From: Myxococcales bacterium
GTDB lineage: Bacteria; Myxococcota; Polyangia; Polyangiales; Polyangiaceae
Length of the DNA: 21,546 bases
Direction of reading: 5' to 3'
NCBI GenBank assembly: GCA_003151595.1
Contig: PLXW01000110.1
Coordinates: 1-21,546 of the forward strand
Below the pieces are notes generated by a model. That model was not told where the DNA came from. It was given only the letters and a program-made list of their open reading frames with translations, and searched no databases. Made by a program: the position numbers and the translations under genes. Shown piece after piece: positions 7,750 to 16,620 of this stretch (position 1 is the stretch's first letter; the number at the start of each line of letters is the position of its first letter).

Positions 7750-8298
7750 TCAGGTGAGAGACAGGAGCTGCTCGGCATAGGCGACATCTCTCGATCCGTC
7801 GCGCCCCCGCACGAATTCGACGAACAGCGAGCGACTGTCCGCGGCGAGAACGTCGCCCAGGAAAACGGGCGCTGGCGTCTCCGGGGTCGAGGGGGCCTTC
7901 ACGCGCCGGGTGCCGCTATCCGCCGGTGCCGGCAGTCCAAAGACGACCAACGAGACGCCGACCTCGAAGCATGCGCCAAGGCACATGACGCACGGCTCGA
8001 GGGTCGAGACGAGGATGATGTCCAATGCGCCGACGGGGAATGCCCCTTCCGCGTTTTCGAAGGCGACCATCTCCGCGTGCGCGGTCTTGCGGGCGAACGC
8101 CTTCACGCGGTTGTGTCCACGCGCGACGATCCGCGGCGCGCCGCCGTCCATGATGGCGAGGACGCAGCCGATCGGGCACTCCCCTTCATCGAGACCGATC
8201 CGCGCCTCGGCGAGCGCTTCGCGCATGAGCGATTCGCATGCCGCGCGCCCGAGCAGCTGCGACCGAGGGGGGCTCACGTCAGGCCGCGGATCGGACAT
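7750..8298 (-). CDS. Cytidine/guanine-type nucleoside deaminase (CDA fold)
   Basis: 182 residues from ATG 8298, with GGAGG 5 nt upstream. The zinc site is intact: His74-Ala-Glu76 (HAE, with Glu76 the proton shuttle) and Cys103-x-x-Cys106 (PCVMC), in the order and spacing of the guanine deaminase, tRNA adenosine deaminase and dCMP deaminase group. CPIGCVLA at 41-48 and ARGHNRV at 59-65 form the usual substrate side. The tail after 130 (PSTPETPAPVFLGDVL) is longer than in TadA. The substrate cannot be fixed from sequence; the adenosine-specific tRNA enzyme is less likely given the long C-terminus. The start overlaps the 3' end of the hydrolase gene by 20 nt, so the two form one transcript. Confidence 0.85.
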   Translation of the reverse strand: MSDPRPDVSPPRSQLLGRAACESLMREALAEARIGLDEGECPIGCVLAIMDGGAPRIVARGHNRVKAFARKTAHAEMVAFENAEGAFPVGALDIILVSTLEPCVMCLGACFEVGVSLVVFGLPAPADSGTRRVKAPSTPETPAPVFLGDVLAADSRSLFVEFVRGRDGSRDVAYAEQLLSLT

Positions 8299-9124
8299 CT
8301 GCGCCTCCGACGACGGGCGCGCTCAGGAAAGCTTCGAGTGCGTGAGCGAAGTCCGTTGGCTTCTGGCGGTGAGGGAAGTGTCCGCAGTCCGGAAAGCGCG
8401 TGAGGGGCGCGCCTCCGAAGAGAGAGGCCGTCGCGGTCGCGTGCGCAATCGGGATCACGGGGTCGCGCTCTCCCCAGAAGAGCCCGACGGGCGGCAGTGG
8501 GGCGAAATCGCTCCCGCCGTCGAGCACGTGGCGGTGCTGTCCGCGCCAGTCGATGACGTCCCGTACGCTTCGCGCGAAGGCGCGCGCGGTGCCGGCGGTC
8601 GCGTTCATCGACGAGAGGCGAGTGATCTCATCACCGTCGTACGCGCTCCGCAAAGAGCTCAGCGCGAGACGTGTGCCGCGCGCCATGAACGGCTGACCAA
8701 AGCGCTCGACGACCAGCGGGATCGACGCGAGGCGAAGGGCGACGCAGACGTCACGACCGAGCCCTCCCGCCGCGACGAGCGCGAGCTTGCGAATCCGCGC
8801 ACGATGCTCGAGCAGCATCATCCACAACGCGACGCCGCCACCGTACGAATGGCCGACGAGATCAACGTCATCGAGACCAAGCTTCTCGAGCCAAGCGCCG
8901 ACGACGCGCGCGTGCCACTCGAGCGCGTAGCTCGCGTCCGGCCGCTCGGAGAGGCCGTGCCCCGCGAGATCCAGCATGAGAACGCGACGGCTCCGCGCCA
9001 GCATCGGCGCGACCTTCAACCACGTGCGATGAGAGTCGCAGAGCCCATGCAAGAGAACGAGCGGACGGCCTTGACCGAGCTCTGCCCAGTGGAGGCGGCA
9101 ACCTTCGGCGCGTAGGAAACTCAT
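8279..9124 (-). CDS. Alpha/beta-fold hydrolase
   Basis: 281 residues from ATG 9124, where the domain begins (MSFLRAEG). Alternatives up to 9193 would add unlike residues. Recognisable parts are the oxyanion-side LLHGLCDSHRTW (24-35), nucleophile Ser93 in GHSYGGG, acid Asp221 in WGERDPVIP and His249 in DCGHFPH, a full Ser-Asp-His triad. A cap region lies at about 125-195. Length and motifs are those of cytosolic esterases, haloperoxidase-like and lactonase-like hydrolases; the substrate is unknown. No strong Shine-Dalgarno is seen. It is translationally coupled to the deaminase gene by overlap and divergent from the histidine kinase, with only about 55 nt between starts. Confidence 0.9.
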   Translation of the reverse strand: MSFLRAEGCRLHWAELGQGRPLVLLHGLCDSHRTWLKVAPMLARSRRVLMLDLAGHGLSERPDASYALEWHARVVGAWLEKLGLDDVDLVGHSYGGGVALWMMLLEHRARIRKLALVAAGGLGRDVCVALRLASIPLVVERFGQPFMARGTRLALSSLRSAYDGDEITRLSSMNATAGTARAFARSVRDVIDWRGQHRHVLDGGSDFAPLPPVGLFWGERDPVIPIAHATATASLFGGAPLTRFPDCGHFPHRQKPTDFAHALEAFLSAPVVGGADVRSAA

Positions 9125-9179
9125 CGTCCGATGAACCGTGCAATATGGTGACCGTCGATTCCTCTGGGGAATGAGCCCG

Positions 9180-10433
9180 ATGGCGAAGGGCATCGACGCT
9201 CGAGCTGTAAGCGCATGGAGACTTCAATTGTCGGAGCGCGGCCTTGTATTCGGTCACGCCAAGGCACACGTTTGCGACGTGCTTCGCAATTTCGTCTCAG
9301 CAAACCGTGAGGAGATTCTCGCGAGAGCGAGAGCGCGCGCCGCCGCAAGGAGCCAACCGGTCGCCACCGAAGCGGAGCTAACGCACGGCCTCCCGCTCTT
9401 TCTGGATCAGTTAGGTGAAGCCCTCCGCAAGGCGACCATGCGCGAGGCGGCCGATCATACGGAGATCACCAACAGTGCGGGCCATCACGGTGACCAACTG
9501 TTCCGCCAAGGCCTGACCGTGGGGCAGGTCATCAACGGCTACGGCGACCTTTGCCAGGTCATCACCGGGCTTGCCGTCGATCAGACGGCTGCCATCCCTC
9601 CGGAGGAATTCCAGACGCTCAATCTCTGCCTCGACGAGGCCACTGCCGGCGCCGTGACGGCCTACTCGGGGCAGCGCGAGCGCGCGATCTCGGACGAAGG
9701 GACCGAGCGGCTCGGCGCCCTCGCCCACGAGATGCGCAACGCCCTGAACACTGCGATCCTCGCGTTCGGGAGCATCAGGCGGGGCACCGTCGCCACGGGC
9801 GGCAGCACCGGCGACATGCTCGACCGAAGCCACCTGCGGCTCCAGTCACTCATCGATCGTACCCTCGCCGACGTGCGACTCGACGCTGGGTTGATTACCC
9901 TGGTGCGCGTTCCCGTATGGGAGGTCATCGAAGAGGCCGAGATCAGCGCCGCGATGATCGCCCAAGCGAGAGGCCTCCACTTCGAGGTGGTGACCGTCGA
10001 TCCCTCGATCATCGTCGAGGCGGACAGACCGATCCTCGCGGCGGCCATCGCCAACCTGCTGCACAACGCATTCAAGTTCACGCTCCCGGGCACCATCGTG
10101 AAGCTCCGGGCCAAGAGCACGACTAGCCGCGTCCTTATCGAGGTCGAAGACGAGTGCGGCGGCCTTCCCGCGGGGTCGGCCGACGGCCTGCTGCGACCGT
10201 TCGTTCAGAAGGGTCGTGATCGAACGGGGCTGGGGCTAGGGCTCTCCATCTGCACGAAGGCGGTGAAGATGCTGGGCGGCGAGCTTCACATCCACGACAT
10301 TCCCGGCAAGGGGTGCGCCTTCACGATCGATCTACCGAAGCAACCCCCGCCGCCAACCTCGATCCACGCGCACGATCGAAGGCCCAACGACGGGCAGGGA
10401 AGATCTGGGAGCAAGGCCGAACGATCGGGGTAG
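9180..10433 (+). CDS. Sensor histidine kinase with RsbRD-like N-terminal domain
   Basis: 417 residues from ATG 9180, supported by GGGGA 9 nt upstream. ATGs at 9171 and 9138 are also in frame, but 9138 would leave only 13 nt to the divergent hydrolase start. Residues about 35-165 (FVSANREEILARARAR, then HGLPLFLDQLGEALR and QGLTVGQVINGYGDLCQVI) match the RsbRD/RsbT-co-antagonist type helical sensor domain. The H-box is LAHEMRNALN with His183. The ATPase shows N-box NLLHNAFKF (292-300), DECGGLP and GLGLGLSICTKAVKMLGG. There is no membrane segment, so it senses in the cytoplasm. The last 30 residues are a Pro/Arg/Ser-rich tail. The nearby receiver protein (7271-7663) is the probable phosphoacceptor. 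Confidence 0.9.
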   Translation: MAKGIDARAVSAWRLQLSERGLVFGHAKAHVCDVLRNFVSANREEILARARARAAARSQPVATEAELTHGLPLFLDQLGEALRKATMREAADHTEITNSAGHHGDQLFRQGLTVGQVINGYGDLCQVITGLAVDQTAAIPPEEFQTLNLCLDEATAGAVTAYSGQRERAISDEGTERLGALAHEMRNALNTAILAFGSIRRGTVATGGSTGDMLDRSHLRLQSLIDRTLADVRLDAGLITLVRVPVWEVIEEAEISAAMIAQARGLHFEVVTVDPSIIVEADRPILAAAIANLLHNAFKFTLPGTIVKLRAKSTTSRVLIEVEDECGGLPAGSADGLLRPFVQKGRDRTGLGLGLSICTKAVKMLGGELHIHDIPGKGCAFTIDLPKQPPPPTSIHAHDRRPNDGQGRSGSKAERSG

Positions 10434-10446
10434 GCCGCGCGCGGCC
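10433..10446. repeat. 14-bp GC palindrome between convergent genes
   Basis: GGCCGCGCGCGGCC starts on the last base of the kinase stop codon and lies in the 43-nt gap to the hemerythrin gene on the other strand. It is perfectly self-complementary. With no loop or U tract its role as a shared terminator is only a suggestion. Confidence 0.25.
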
Positions 10447-10476
10447 CGCGAGCGTCGACCGATCGCGCGACCCTGC

Positions 10477-11241
10477 TCACGGCTTCGGCGGCGGCGGCGG
10501 GGTGAACTGCCCGAGCTCGAAGCCGAAGGCTCGCTCGATCGCGGTGATCTGAGCGACGGCGTCGTCGAAGCCGTCCTTGCCGAACGTCTTGTGCTCGATC
10601 TCTTCGAACTGGTCGCCCATCTCGTCGAGCTGTTTGGGCGACATCGTCGTCTTCCACGCCGGGAAGACGATCGTGTCCTCGAGCGCCGCGTGCTCCTCGT
10701 ACATGCGTGCGAAGCCGTCGAGCGTCCGCGCCAGCACGTCCGCCTTCGCGCCGATCGGCGCGCCGGTGACGGCGATGACGTACTCGGTGATCTCGCGGCC
10801 TCGATTGTGCTGCGTGATGAGCGCATCGATGAGGCCCGCGGCGGCACCGCCCGCCTTCTTCACTGCGGGAAAGAGGTGCGCTTCTTCGAGCTGCTTCTCG
10901 TGGTAGTCCTCCGCGAAGCTTCGCAGCAGCTTCGCGGTGCTCTGGAGCGCGTCGAGCGGCACGTTCGCGGGTTTCGCGCGCAGGCGCAACGCGGCCTCTC
11001 GGTAGACGACGATCGCCCGGCGGATGACCCCGTGCTCGCGCATCAAGTCTTCCGTCGCCGTGACCTCGGGCTCTTTATCGCCGCCTGCGTCGCTCGTTTC
11101 CTTCGTGTCGGCGCCGCTCGTCGGCGTCGAAGGACGCTCGTCGGGCTGCGCCGTTTCGGGCTTCTTGCATCCGAGCAGAAAGGCAGCGCTGCTCAGCCCC
11201 CCCGCGACGAGAAAGATGCGACGGGTCTTCGAGCTCTCCAT
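10477..11241 (-). CDS. Hemerythrin-domain lipoprotein with Tat-type signal
   Basis: 254 residues from ATG 11241, with GAGG 8 nt upstream. The N-terminus has a twin-arginine pattern (SKTRRIFL, 4-11), a hydrophobic stretch and a lipobox FLLGC with Cys25, so it appears to be a Tat-exported, lipid-anchored protein. Residues about 26-60 are a Pro/Thr/Asp linker. The four-helix hemerythrin domain (about 62-245) shows candidate diiron ligands: His70 (MREHG), His114 and the EEAH 119-122 stretch with His122, His145 (TQHNRGRE), and His184 with Glu188 (EEHAALED). Such domains bind O2, NO or act in iron sensing; export to the envelope is unusual for a hemerythrin and suggests folding with cofactor before transport. 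It lies 94 nt after the large lipoprotein on the same strand. Confidence 0.88.
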   Translation of the reverse strand: MESSKTRRIFLVAGGLSSAAFLLGCKKPETAQPDERPSTPTSGADTKETSDAGGDKEPEVTATEDLMREHGVIRRAIVVYREAALRLRAKPANVPLDALQSTAKLLRSFAEDYHEKQLEEAHLFPAVKKAGGAAAGLIDALITQHNRGREITEYVIAVTGAPIGAKADVLARTLDGFARMYEEHAALEDTIVFPAWKTTMSPKQLDEMGDQFEEIEHKTFGKDGFDDAVAQITAIERAFGFELGQFTPPPPPKP

Positions 11242-11335
11242 GGGGAATCCTCGGCGCGCAGCCTCCCCAGGTCAGAGCGCGCCGTCAACCCATTGCTCGC
11301 GGTCGAGCTCGATCTTCTCCTGAGTCGAAATACTG

Positions 11336-12787
11336 TCAGCGGCAAACCGCGACTCGCGCGGCGCGGCCGGCGTCGATCGTGTCGAAGGCGACGATGACGG
11401 GGTGGCCGGCGCCGTCGAAAGCGATCATCGGGACGCCCGAGGTGTCGGCGACCGCGGTGGCGAAGCCGAGAGACACCGGCGGGTCCCACGTCGTGCCGCC
11501 GGCCGCGCATCGTCGTACTGCGGGAAGCCCACTTGCCGAGACGTCGACCACGACGACGACGTTGCCCGACGGATCGAGCGCCGCGTTCACGCCCGGCCGC
11601 GGACCGAGATCCACCGGCGCCGACCAGCCCGAGCCGAGATCGCGCGTGGCGTACGCCTCGTTCTGCCCGGTCGAGTAGAGGTAGACGATCGTCGCGCGGT
11701 CGGAGTCGTCCATGAAGAGCTGCGGCAGGTTCACCGCGGCGTTGGCGTCGACGGTTTGGACCGCGTCCCAGGTCGCGGTGGCGGTGCGATAGCGCTGCGC
11801 CTTGAGCACGTGCGCGCCGGCGTTCACGTCGACGTAGGCGATGAGCGCGTCGCCGTTGGCGTACTCCACGAGGCCGAATGTGTCGGGGCCTTGGCCGATC
11901 GTGCCGGAGCCGATCGTCGAATGCGTCACGGCGCTCCACGTCGTGCCGTCGAAGGTGGCGATGGAGAGCGCGGAGACTCCGTTGGCGATCGATCCGAGCC
12001 ACGCGGCGACGACTTTTCCCGAGCCGTTGGTGGCGATGTTCGGTGTGTTGAAGCCGCCTGACTCGCGCAGATCGGCGGTGCTCCAGGTGCCGCCGCTCGG
12101 GTCGTAGCGGGTCGTCCAGATGTTGCCGCTCGTCGTGTAGAGCGTGAACGCGCCACCTACGCGAAGGCCGGTGATGGCCATCGAAAAGGGCGACAAGGGG
12201 ATCACAGCGAACGTGCCGTCGACGGCGCCGAACATGCCGGTCGTGTGATCGAGCACCGCGCGGCCGCTGGTCCACAGCTCGTAAGCGTTGCCGAGGCCGT
12301 CGGCGCTGTCGCGCGTGACCGGGGCGCTCGTCGCGAGGACGGTCTGCTCGGCGGCGAACGTGGTCCCGTCGAACACTCGCGCTTTGCGCGAAGGCGATCC
12401 GCTCGCGGGGTTCTCGCCCCAGAAGACCGCGTATTTTCCGCCTCCGAGAGTGACCGCGGACACGTCGCTGGCCACCACGTTGGCCGAGTCGATCTCGATC
12501 GGCGTGTCGCAGCTCGCGAGCGGCGTGAGGGTCGAGCCGTCGGCGCTCGGGTTCCCATCGGTGCTCGCCGTCCCGTCGAGTGGCGTGGTGGCATCGTCAC
12601 CGCTCGGCGATCCGTCGTCGCCGTTCGCGAGGCTGCCGTCGTGCGCCGTCGTGCCCGCGTCGAGCCCCGAGCCGGCGTCCGGTTGCGCCGGGTCGTCGGA
12701 GCTGAGGCACCCGGCGACGAGCGCCGTCGCGATCAAGATCGGACCGATGGAAAGCGAGGCGCGGACGAGGTGGTGCTGTCGGTGCAT
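11336..12787 (-). CDS. Large lipoprotein, beta-strand-rich, probable propeller
   Basis: 483 residues from ATG 12787. The signal segment (about 10-24) ends in lipobox ALVAGC with Cys27. A 60-residue Asp/Gly/Ser/Thr linker follows, then a single C at about 92 (ASCDTPIEI) opens the folded part. The rest is a run of strands with repeated TxxATWDAVQ-, GTTWSAV- and GSGWSAPVDLG-type units, together with GDALIAYVD and NVVVVVDVS. This is the pattern of BNR/sialidase-like or propeller proteins, with no catalytic residues that can be named. Family function is unknown. It sits between the NTF2-like gene (68 nt upstream) and the hemerythrin gene, all on the minus strand. A TAGTCT element 5 nt before the ATG could serve a leaderless message. 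Confidence 0.78.
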   Translation of the reverse strand: MHRQHHLVRASLSIGPILIATALVAGCLSSDDPAQPDAGSGLDAGTTAHDGSLANGDDGSPSGDDATTPLDGTASTDGNPSADGSTLTPLASCDTPIEIDSANVVASDVSAVTLGGGKYAVFWGENPASGSPSRKARVFDGTTFAAEQTVLATSAPVTRDSADGLGNAYELWTSGRAVLDHTTGMFGAVDGTFAVIPLSPFSMAITGLRVGGAFTLYTTSGNIWTTRYDPSGGTWSTADLRESGGFNTPNIATNGSGKVVAAWLGSIANGVSALSIATFDGTTWSAVTHSTIGSGTIGQGPDTFGLVEYANGDALIAYVDVNAGAHVLKAQRYRTATATWDAVQTVDANAAVNLPQLFMDDSDRATIVYLYSTGQNEAYATRDLGSGWSAPVDLGPRPGVNAALDPSGNVVVVVDVSASGLPAVRRCAAGGTTWDPPVSLGFATAVADTSGVPMIAFDGAGHPVIVAFDTIDAGRAARVAVCR

Positions 12788-12855
12788 CGCGCGAGACTAC
12801 CCTCGCTGCGCGGGTGTTCGCGTCACAAGAATGGGCGTCACGGCAGCCCCAACCG

Positions 12856-13374
12856 CTACTTCGCCGTGGCTGCCACCGGCGCTGGCGGCGCATCCGGGCT
12901 CCAGATATCCGCGCAGACCTTCCACGTGCCGTCCGCCTGCTTCTTGAATACCTCGACCATTTTACCGACTTCGACGGTGGGCTTCCCCTGCGCATCCTTG
13001 GACTTGAACTCATAGGTTCCGGTCACGTACCCGAGGTCACCCGAGAGCGAGACCTCGACCTTCGTGGCCTGCCAGGAGATGAGATCCGCCGGGCTCAGCA
13101 TCGGCGCCCACGCCGCGCGGATGGCGGCCTTGCCCGTCACGAGCGGCGCGTCGGGCGGCAGCACGTGAGCGTCGTCGCTGTAGAAGGCGACGGTCCCGTC
13201 GAGATCGTGCGCCTGCGCCGTCTTCGACCATTTCTGATCGAGCTCGCGGATCGTGGTCACGTCGGCGGCGCGATTGTCGACGGTAGTCTGGCTGCAGCCT
13301 GCGGTGAGCAACGCGAGCGTGAGGCATCCGGTGACGATTCCTCTGTGACGTAGCGTCCGCGTGCTCGACATCAT
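12856..13374 (-). CDS. NTF2-like (SnoaL/DUF4440) lipoprotein
   Basis: 172 residues from the first of two adjacent ATGs (13374), with AGGAGA 9 nt upstream. The signal ends in lipobox LLTAGC with Cys27. The domain (about 38-155) is the cone-shaped NTF2/SnoaL type: IRELDQKWSKTAQAHDLDG, then VAFYSDDAHVLPPDAP, then GKAAIRAAW, followed by paired strands GDLGYVTGTYEF and WKVCADIWSPD. This layout is the standard DUF4440 pattern. Most family members bind a small ligand and have no known reaction, so no substrate is proposed. The last ten residues are an Ala/Pro tail. It lies just downstream of the ruined ATPase gene and upstream of the large lipoprotein, and probably has its own promoter. Confidence 0.85.
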   Translation of the reverse strand: MMSSTRTLRHRGIVTGCLTLALLTAGCSQTTVDNRAADVTTIRELDQKWSKTAQAHDLDGTVAFYSDDAHVLPPDAPLVTGKAAIRAAWAPMLSPADLISWQATKVEVSLSGDLGYVTGTYEFKSKDAQGKPTVEVGKMVEVFKKQADGTWKVCADIWSPDAPPAPVAATAK

Positions 13375-13438
13375 GGTGGGCGTTCTCCTGTGGCTACGAG
13401 AGGTACGCGATCGAGCCGGTCCGCTCAATCGGTCCAAA

Positions 13439-14441
13439 TCAGACCGCGCAAATTGTGTGACCCAGATCGAAACAGCGCCGGCCGCTTGGCTTGGAGCTCA
13501 GCGATCCACGCTCGCCGGAGTCGCGGCTTCTCCGACGCGCACCTGACGGAGAAGACGCAATCCGTTCAGAGTCACCAAGAGCGTGCTTCTCGAGATCATC
13601 CGGCGTGAGGACGACGTCTGCCGTCTCCAGCGCGACGTTGGTGCCGCTCACGCCCATCGCGATGCCAACGCTCGCCATCGCGAGCGCCGGGCCGTCGTTC
13701 ACGCCGTCACCGACCATCGCGACGTGCGCGTACCGAGTCACCATGTCCTCGACGACCCGCACCTTGTCCGAGGGAAGAAGCTCGGCGTGGATCTCCGTGA
13801 TGCCGACGTCTCGCCCGATGGCCTCGGCGGTTTCGCGGGCGTCTCCGGTGAGGAGCACGATGCGTTCGATTCCAAAGCCGTTGAGAGCGCGTACTGCCTC
13901 ACCTGCTCGCGCGCGGACGGTGTCGCGGAGCCCGATGAGGCCGCGAACCGTTCCATTCCCCACCATCACGACCGTCTTTCCCTCGGCCGTGAGCGCCTGA
14001 TGACGAGCGCGCGCCTCACTGGAGACTTCAGCAAAGAGGGACGCCTTGCCGATCGACCACTGTTGACCGCCGACGATTGCGTTCGCGCCCGTGCCCGGCG
14101 CCGACTGGAGGTTGGCGGCATGCGCGACCTCCAAATTCCTCCGGGGCCGCCTCCTTGACGATTGCTCTCGCGAGCGGATGCTCGGACAGGCTCTCGAGCT
14201 CTCGCTCCTTCCAGAGCGTCGTCGTGCCCTCGATCGCTTGCCGATAGCCGCCGAGAACGTAGCCCACCAGGAAGATCAGGCTCGTTCCCACGACACCGAC
14301 ACCCGCCCGATGCGCCATCCAGCCGGCGCCGACGAAGACGGCGCAGAGCATCGTGGTGATGGCCTCTCCATGCCTTTCCCATAGCGCCGCCGAGGAGGGC
14401 GGCGGCGCTGCGAGCGCTGGCTTCAACGTAGTGGAGGTCAT
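13439..14441 (-). pseudogene. P1B-type heavy-metal ATPase, internally deleted and frameshifted
   Basis: From ATG 14441 the frame has two membrane helices (about residues 30-68, with GYVLGGYRQAIEG after them). It then passes at about 14192-14212 straight into ESLSEHPLARAIVKEAA, which normally lies after the phosphorylation site. Everything between is absent: the remaining N-side helices, the actuator domain, the CPx metal site and DKTGT, about 300 residues. About 70 nt later, in an AATTT run near 14136, the frame slips by one base into the N-domain (ANLQSAPGTGANAIVGG), then TGD, LLPSDKV and VGDGVNDGPALA. After about residue DDLEK (13595) the sequence degenerates, and the last two helices are missing. 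It cannot hydrolyse ATP. It starts 8 nt after the metal-sensor stop, so it was the sensor's target pump. Confidence 0.85.
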
Positions 14442-14449
14442 GTTCGCGC

Positions 14450-14725
14450 CTACTTCAAGAACGCACGAACGACGTCGATGAGCTCCTCGGCCGCGCGCAC
14501 CCGTTTCGAGCTCGACTTGGCCTCGGGGTCCATGACGTGGAAGCGAATGTGATCTTCGAGGATCTCCGCCGTGAGTGCCGTGAGCGCTCCACGGCAGGCG
14601 GCGACCGTCATGAGCACCTTGCTGCACTCGTCCTCGTTGGCGATGGCTTTCTCCACCGCCTCGACCTGACCGCGTATGCGACGAACCCGGGCGATCAGCT
14701 TCTCCTTGTCGCGTGTCGTGTGCAT
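14450..14725 (-). CDS. RcnR/CsoR/FrmR-family metal-responsive repressor
   Basis: 91 residues from ATG 14725, with GAGAGG about 4 nt upstream; a frame from 14788 would add 21 unlike residues. The whole DUF156 helical fold is present: [20 protein letters not shown], then [18 protein letters not shown], then EDHIRFHV and a VVRAFLK end. The metal-site fingerprint is His2, Cys34, His59 and His63, equal to the His3-Cys35-His60-His64 set of the E. coli Ni/Co sensor RcnR and unlike the Cys-His-Cys of copper CsoR. A nickel or cobalt (perhaps zinc) effector is therefore the best inference. The downstream ATPase is a pseudogene, while an ABC exporter is divergent over a shared 49-nt region with a likely operator. 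Confidence 0.9.
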   Translation of the reverse strand: MHTTRDKEKLIARVRRIRGQVEAVEKAIANEDECSKVLMTVAACRGALTALTAEILEDHIRFHVMDPEAKSSSKRVRAAEELIDVVRAFLK

Positions 14726-14744
14726 CGTTCCTCTCTTGCGGACC

Positions 14745-14761
14745 ATACCCCCATACGGTAT
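14745..14761. promoter_or_regulatory. Candidate RcnR/CsoR-type operator in a divergent promoter
   Basis: ATACCCCCATACGGTAT has a left half ATACCCCC and a right end GGTAT, forming an imperfect dyad. C/G tracts flanked by AT-containing inverted ends are the known operator style of the CsoR/RcnR family. It lies between the starts of the sensor (14725) and the ABC ATPase gene (14775), just upstream of the latter's ribosome binding site, where binding could control both directions. Confidence 0.55.
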
Positions 14762-14774
14762 CCGAGGTGACGCC

Positions 14775-15712
<938 letters not shown>

Positions 15713-15716
<4 letters not shown>

Positions 15717-16474
15717 ACCCTCACGCCATCCGCGCCATCTACCTGTTCGAGATGCACCGCACGTGGCGCACGCTGTTGCAGGGCATCGCCGCGCCGGTCA
15801 TCTCCACGTCTCTCTACTTCATCGTCTTCGGCTCGGCGATCGGCTCGCGCATGACCGAGGTGAAGGGGATCCACTATGCCGCGTTCATCGTCCCCGGGCT
15901 CACGATGCTCTCGCTCCTCACCGAGAGCATCTCGAATGGGTCGTTCGGGATCTACATGCCCAGGTTCTCGGGGACGATCTACGAGGTGCTGTCAGCGCCG
16001 ATCTCGACCTTCGAGATCATCGCCGGCTACGTCGGCGCGTCGGCCACCAAATCGATCGTCCTGGGCGTCATCATTCTGGCGACGGCGCGCGTCTTCGTGA
16101 CCTACGAGATCGCTCACCCGATCTGGACGGCGGCGTTCCTCGTGCTCACGTCGGTGACATTCAGCATGTTCGGGTTCATCATCGGCCTCTGGGCCGACGG
16201 TTTCGAGAAGCTCCAGCTCGTGCCGATGCTGATCGTCACGCCGCTCACGTTCCTGGGCGGCAGCTTCTACTCGATCGAGATGCTCCCGCCGATGTGGCAG
16301 AAGATCACCCTGTTCAATCCGGTGGTCTATCTGATCAGTGGCATGCGCTGGAGCTTCTACGACGTGGCCGACGTGAGCGTCGGGGTCAGCCTGGGCATGA
16401 CGCTCGCCTTCTTCTTCGTGTGCCTGGGGACCGCGGCGTGGATGTTGAGGACCGGGTACCGTCTGCGAACGTGA
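15713..16474 (+). CDS. ABC-2 exporter permease (YadH-like)
   Basis: 253 residues from GTG 15713, which overlaps the ATPase stop. Six membrane segments are visible at about 20-40, 56-74, 104-128, 137-160, 168-187 and 226-245, as expected of ABC-2 permeases. The family pattern is clear: an amphipathic start ([14 protein letters not shown]), [24 protein letters not shown] before helix 3, [17 protein letters not shown] and [13 protein letters not shown]. The protein pairs with the ATPase just upstream to make a homodimeric or 2+2 exporter in the inner membrane. The length is normal and no defect is seen. Confidence 0.93.
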
Positions 16475-16620
16475 AGAGCGGGCCACCTCGACGCTTCTTG
16501 GAAGAGCAACGCGGCGCGGGGACGGCAATCTCGCGGCTGCTGACGGTGCACGATCACGCGGAGTACGCCTCGTCGCGCGCCCCTGCAGATCGTTCGCGCG
16601 CGTCGCGCGTATGCGAAGGC

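Noticed and set aside
7910..9115. 401-codon open frame on the plus strand
   Set aside because: It spans the antisense of both the deaminase and hydrolase genes, whose catalytic motifs are complete on the minus strand.
11402..13015. Plus-strand open frames opposite the large lipoprotein and NTF2-like genes
   Set aside because: Antisense shadows with no domains; the minus-strand genes have signals and ribosome sites.
16471..16620. N-terminal extension of the Cys-motif protein from a GTG overlapping the permease stop
   Set aside because: The added 50 residues are Arg/Ser-rich without pattern, and the Cys-domain begins right after ATG 16621. It is kept as a minor alternative.
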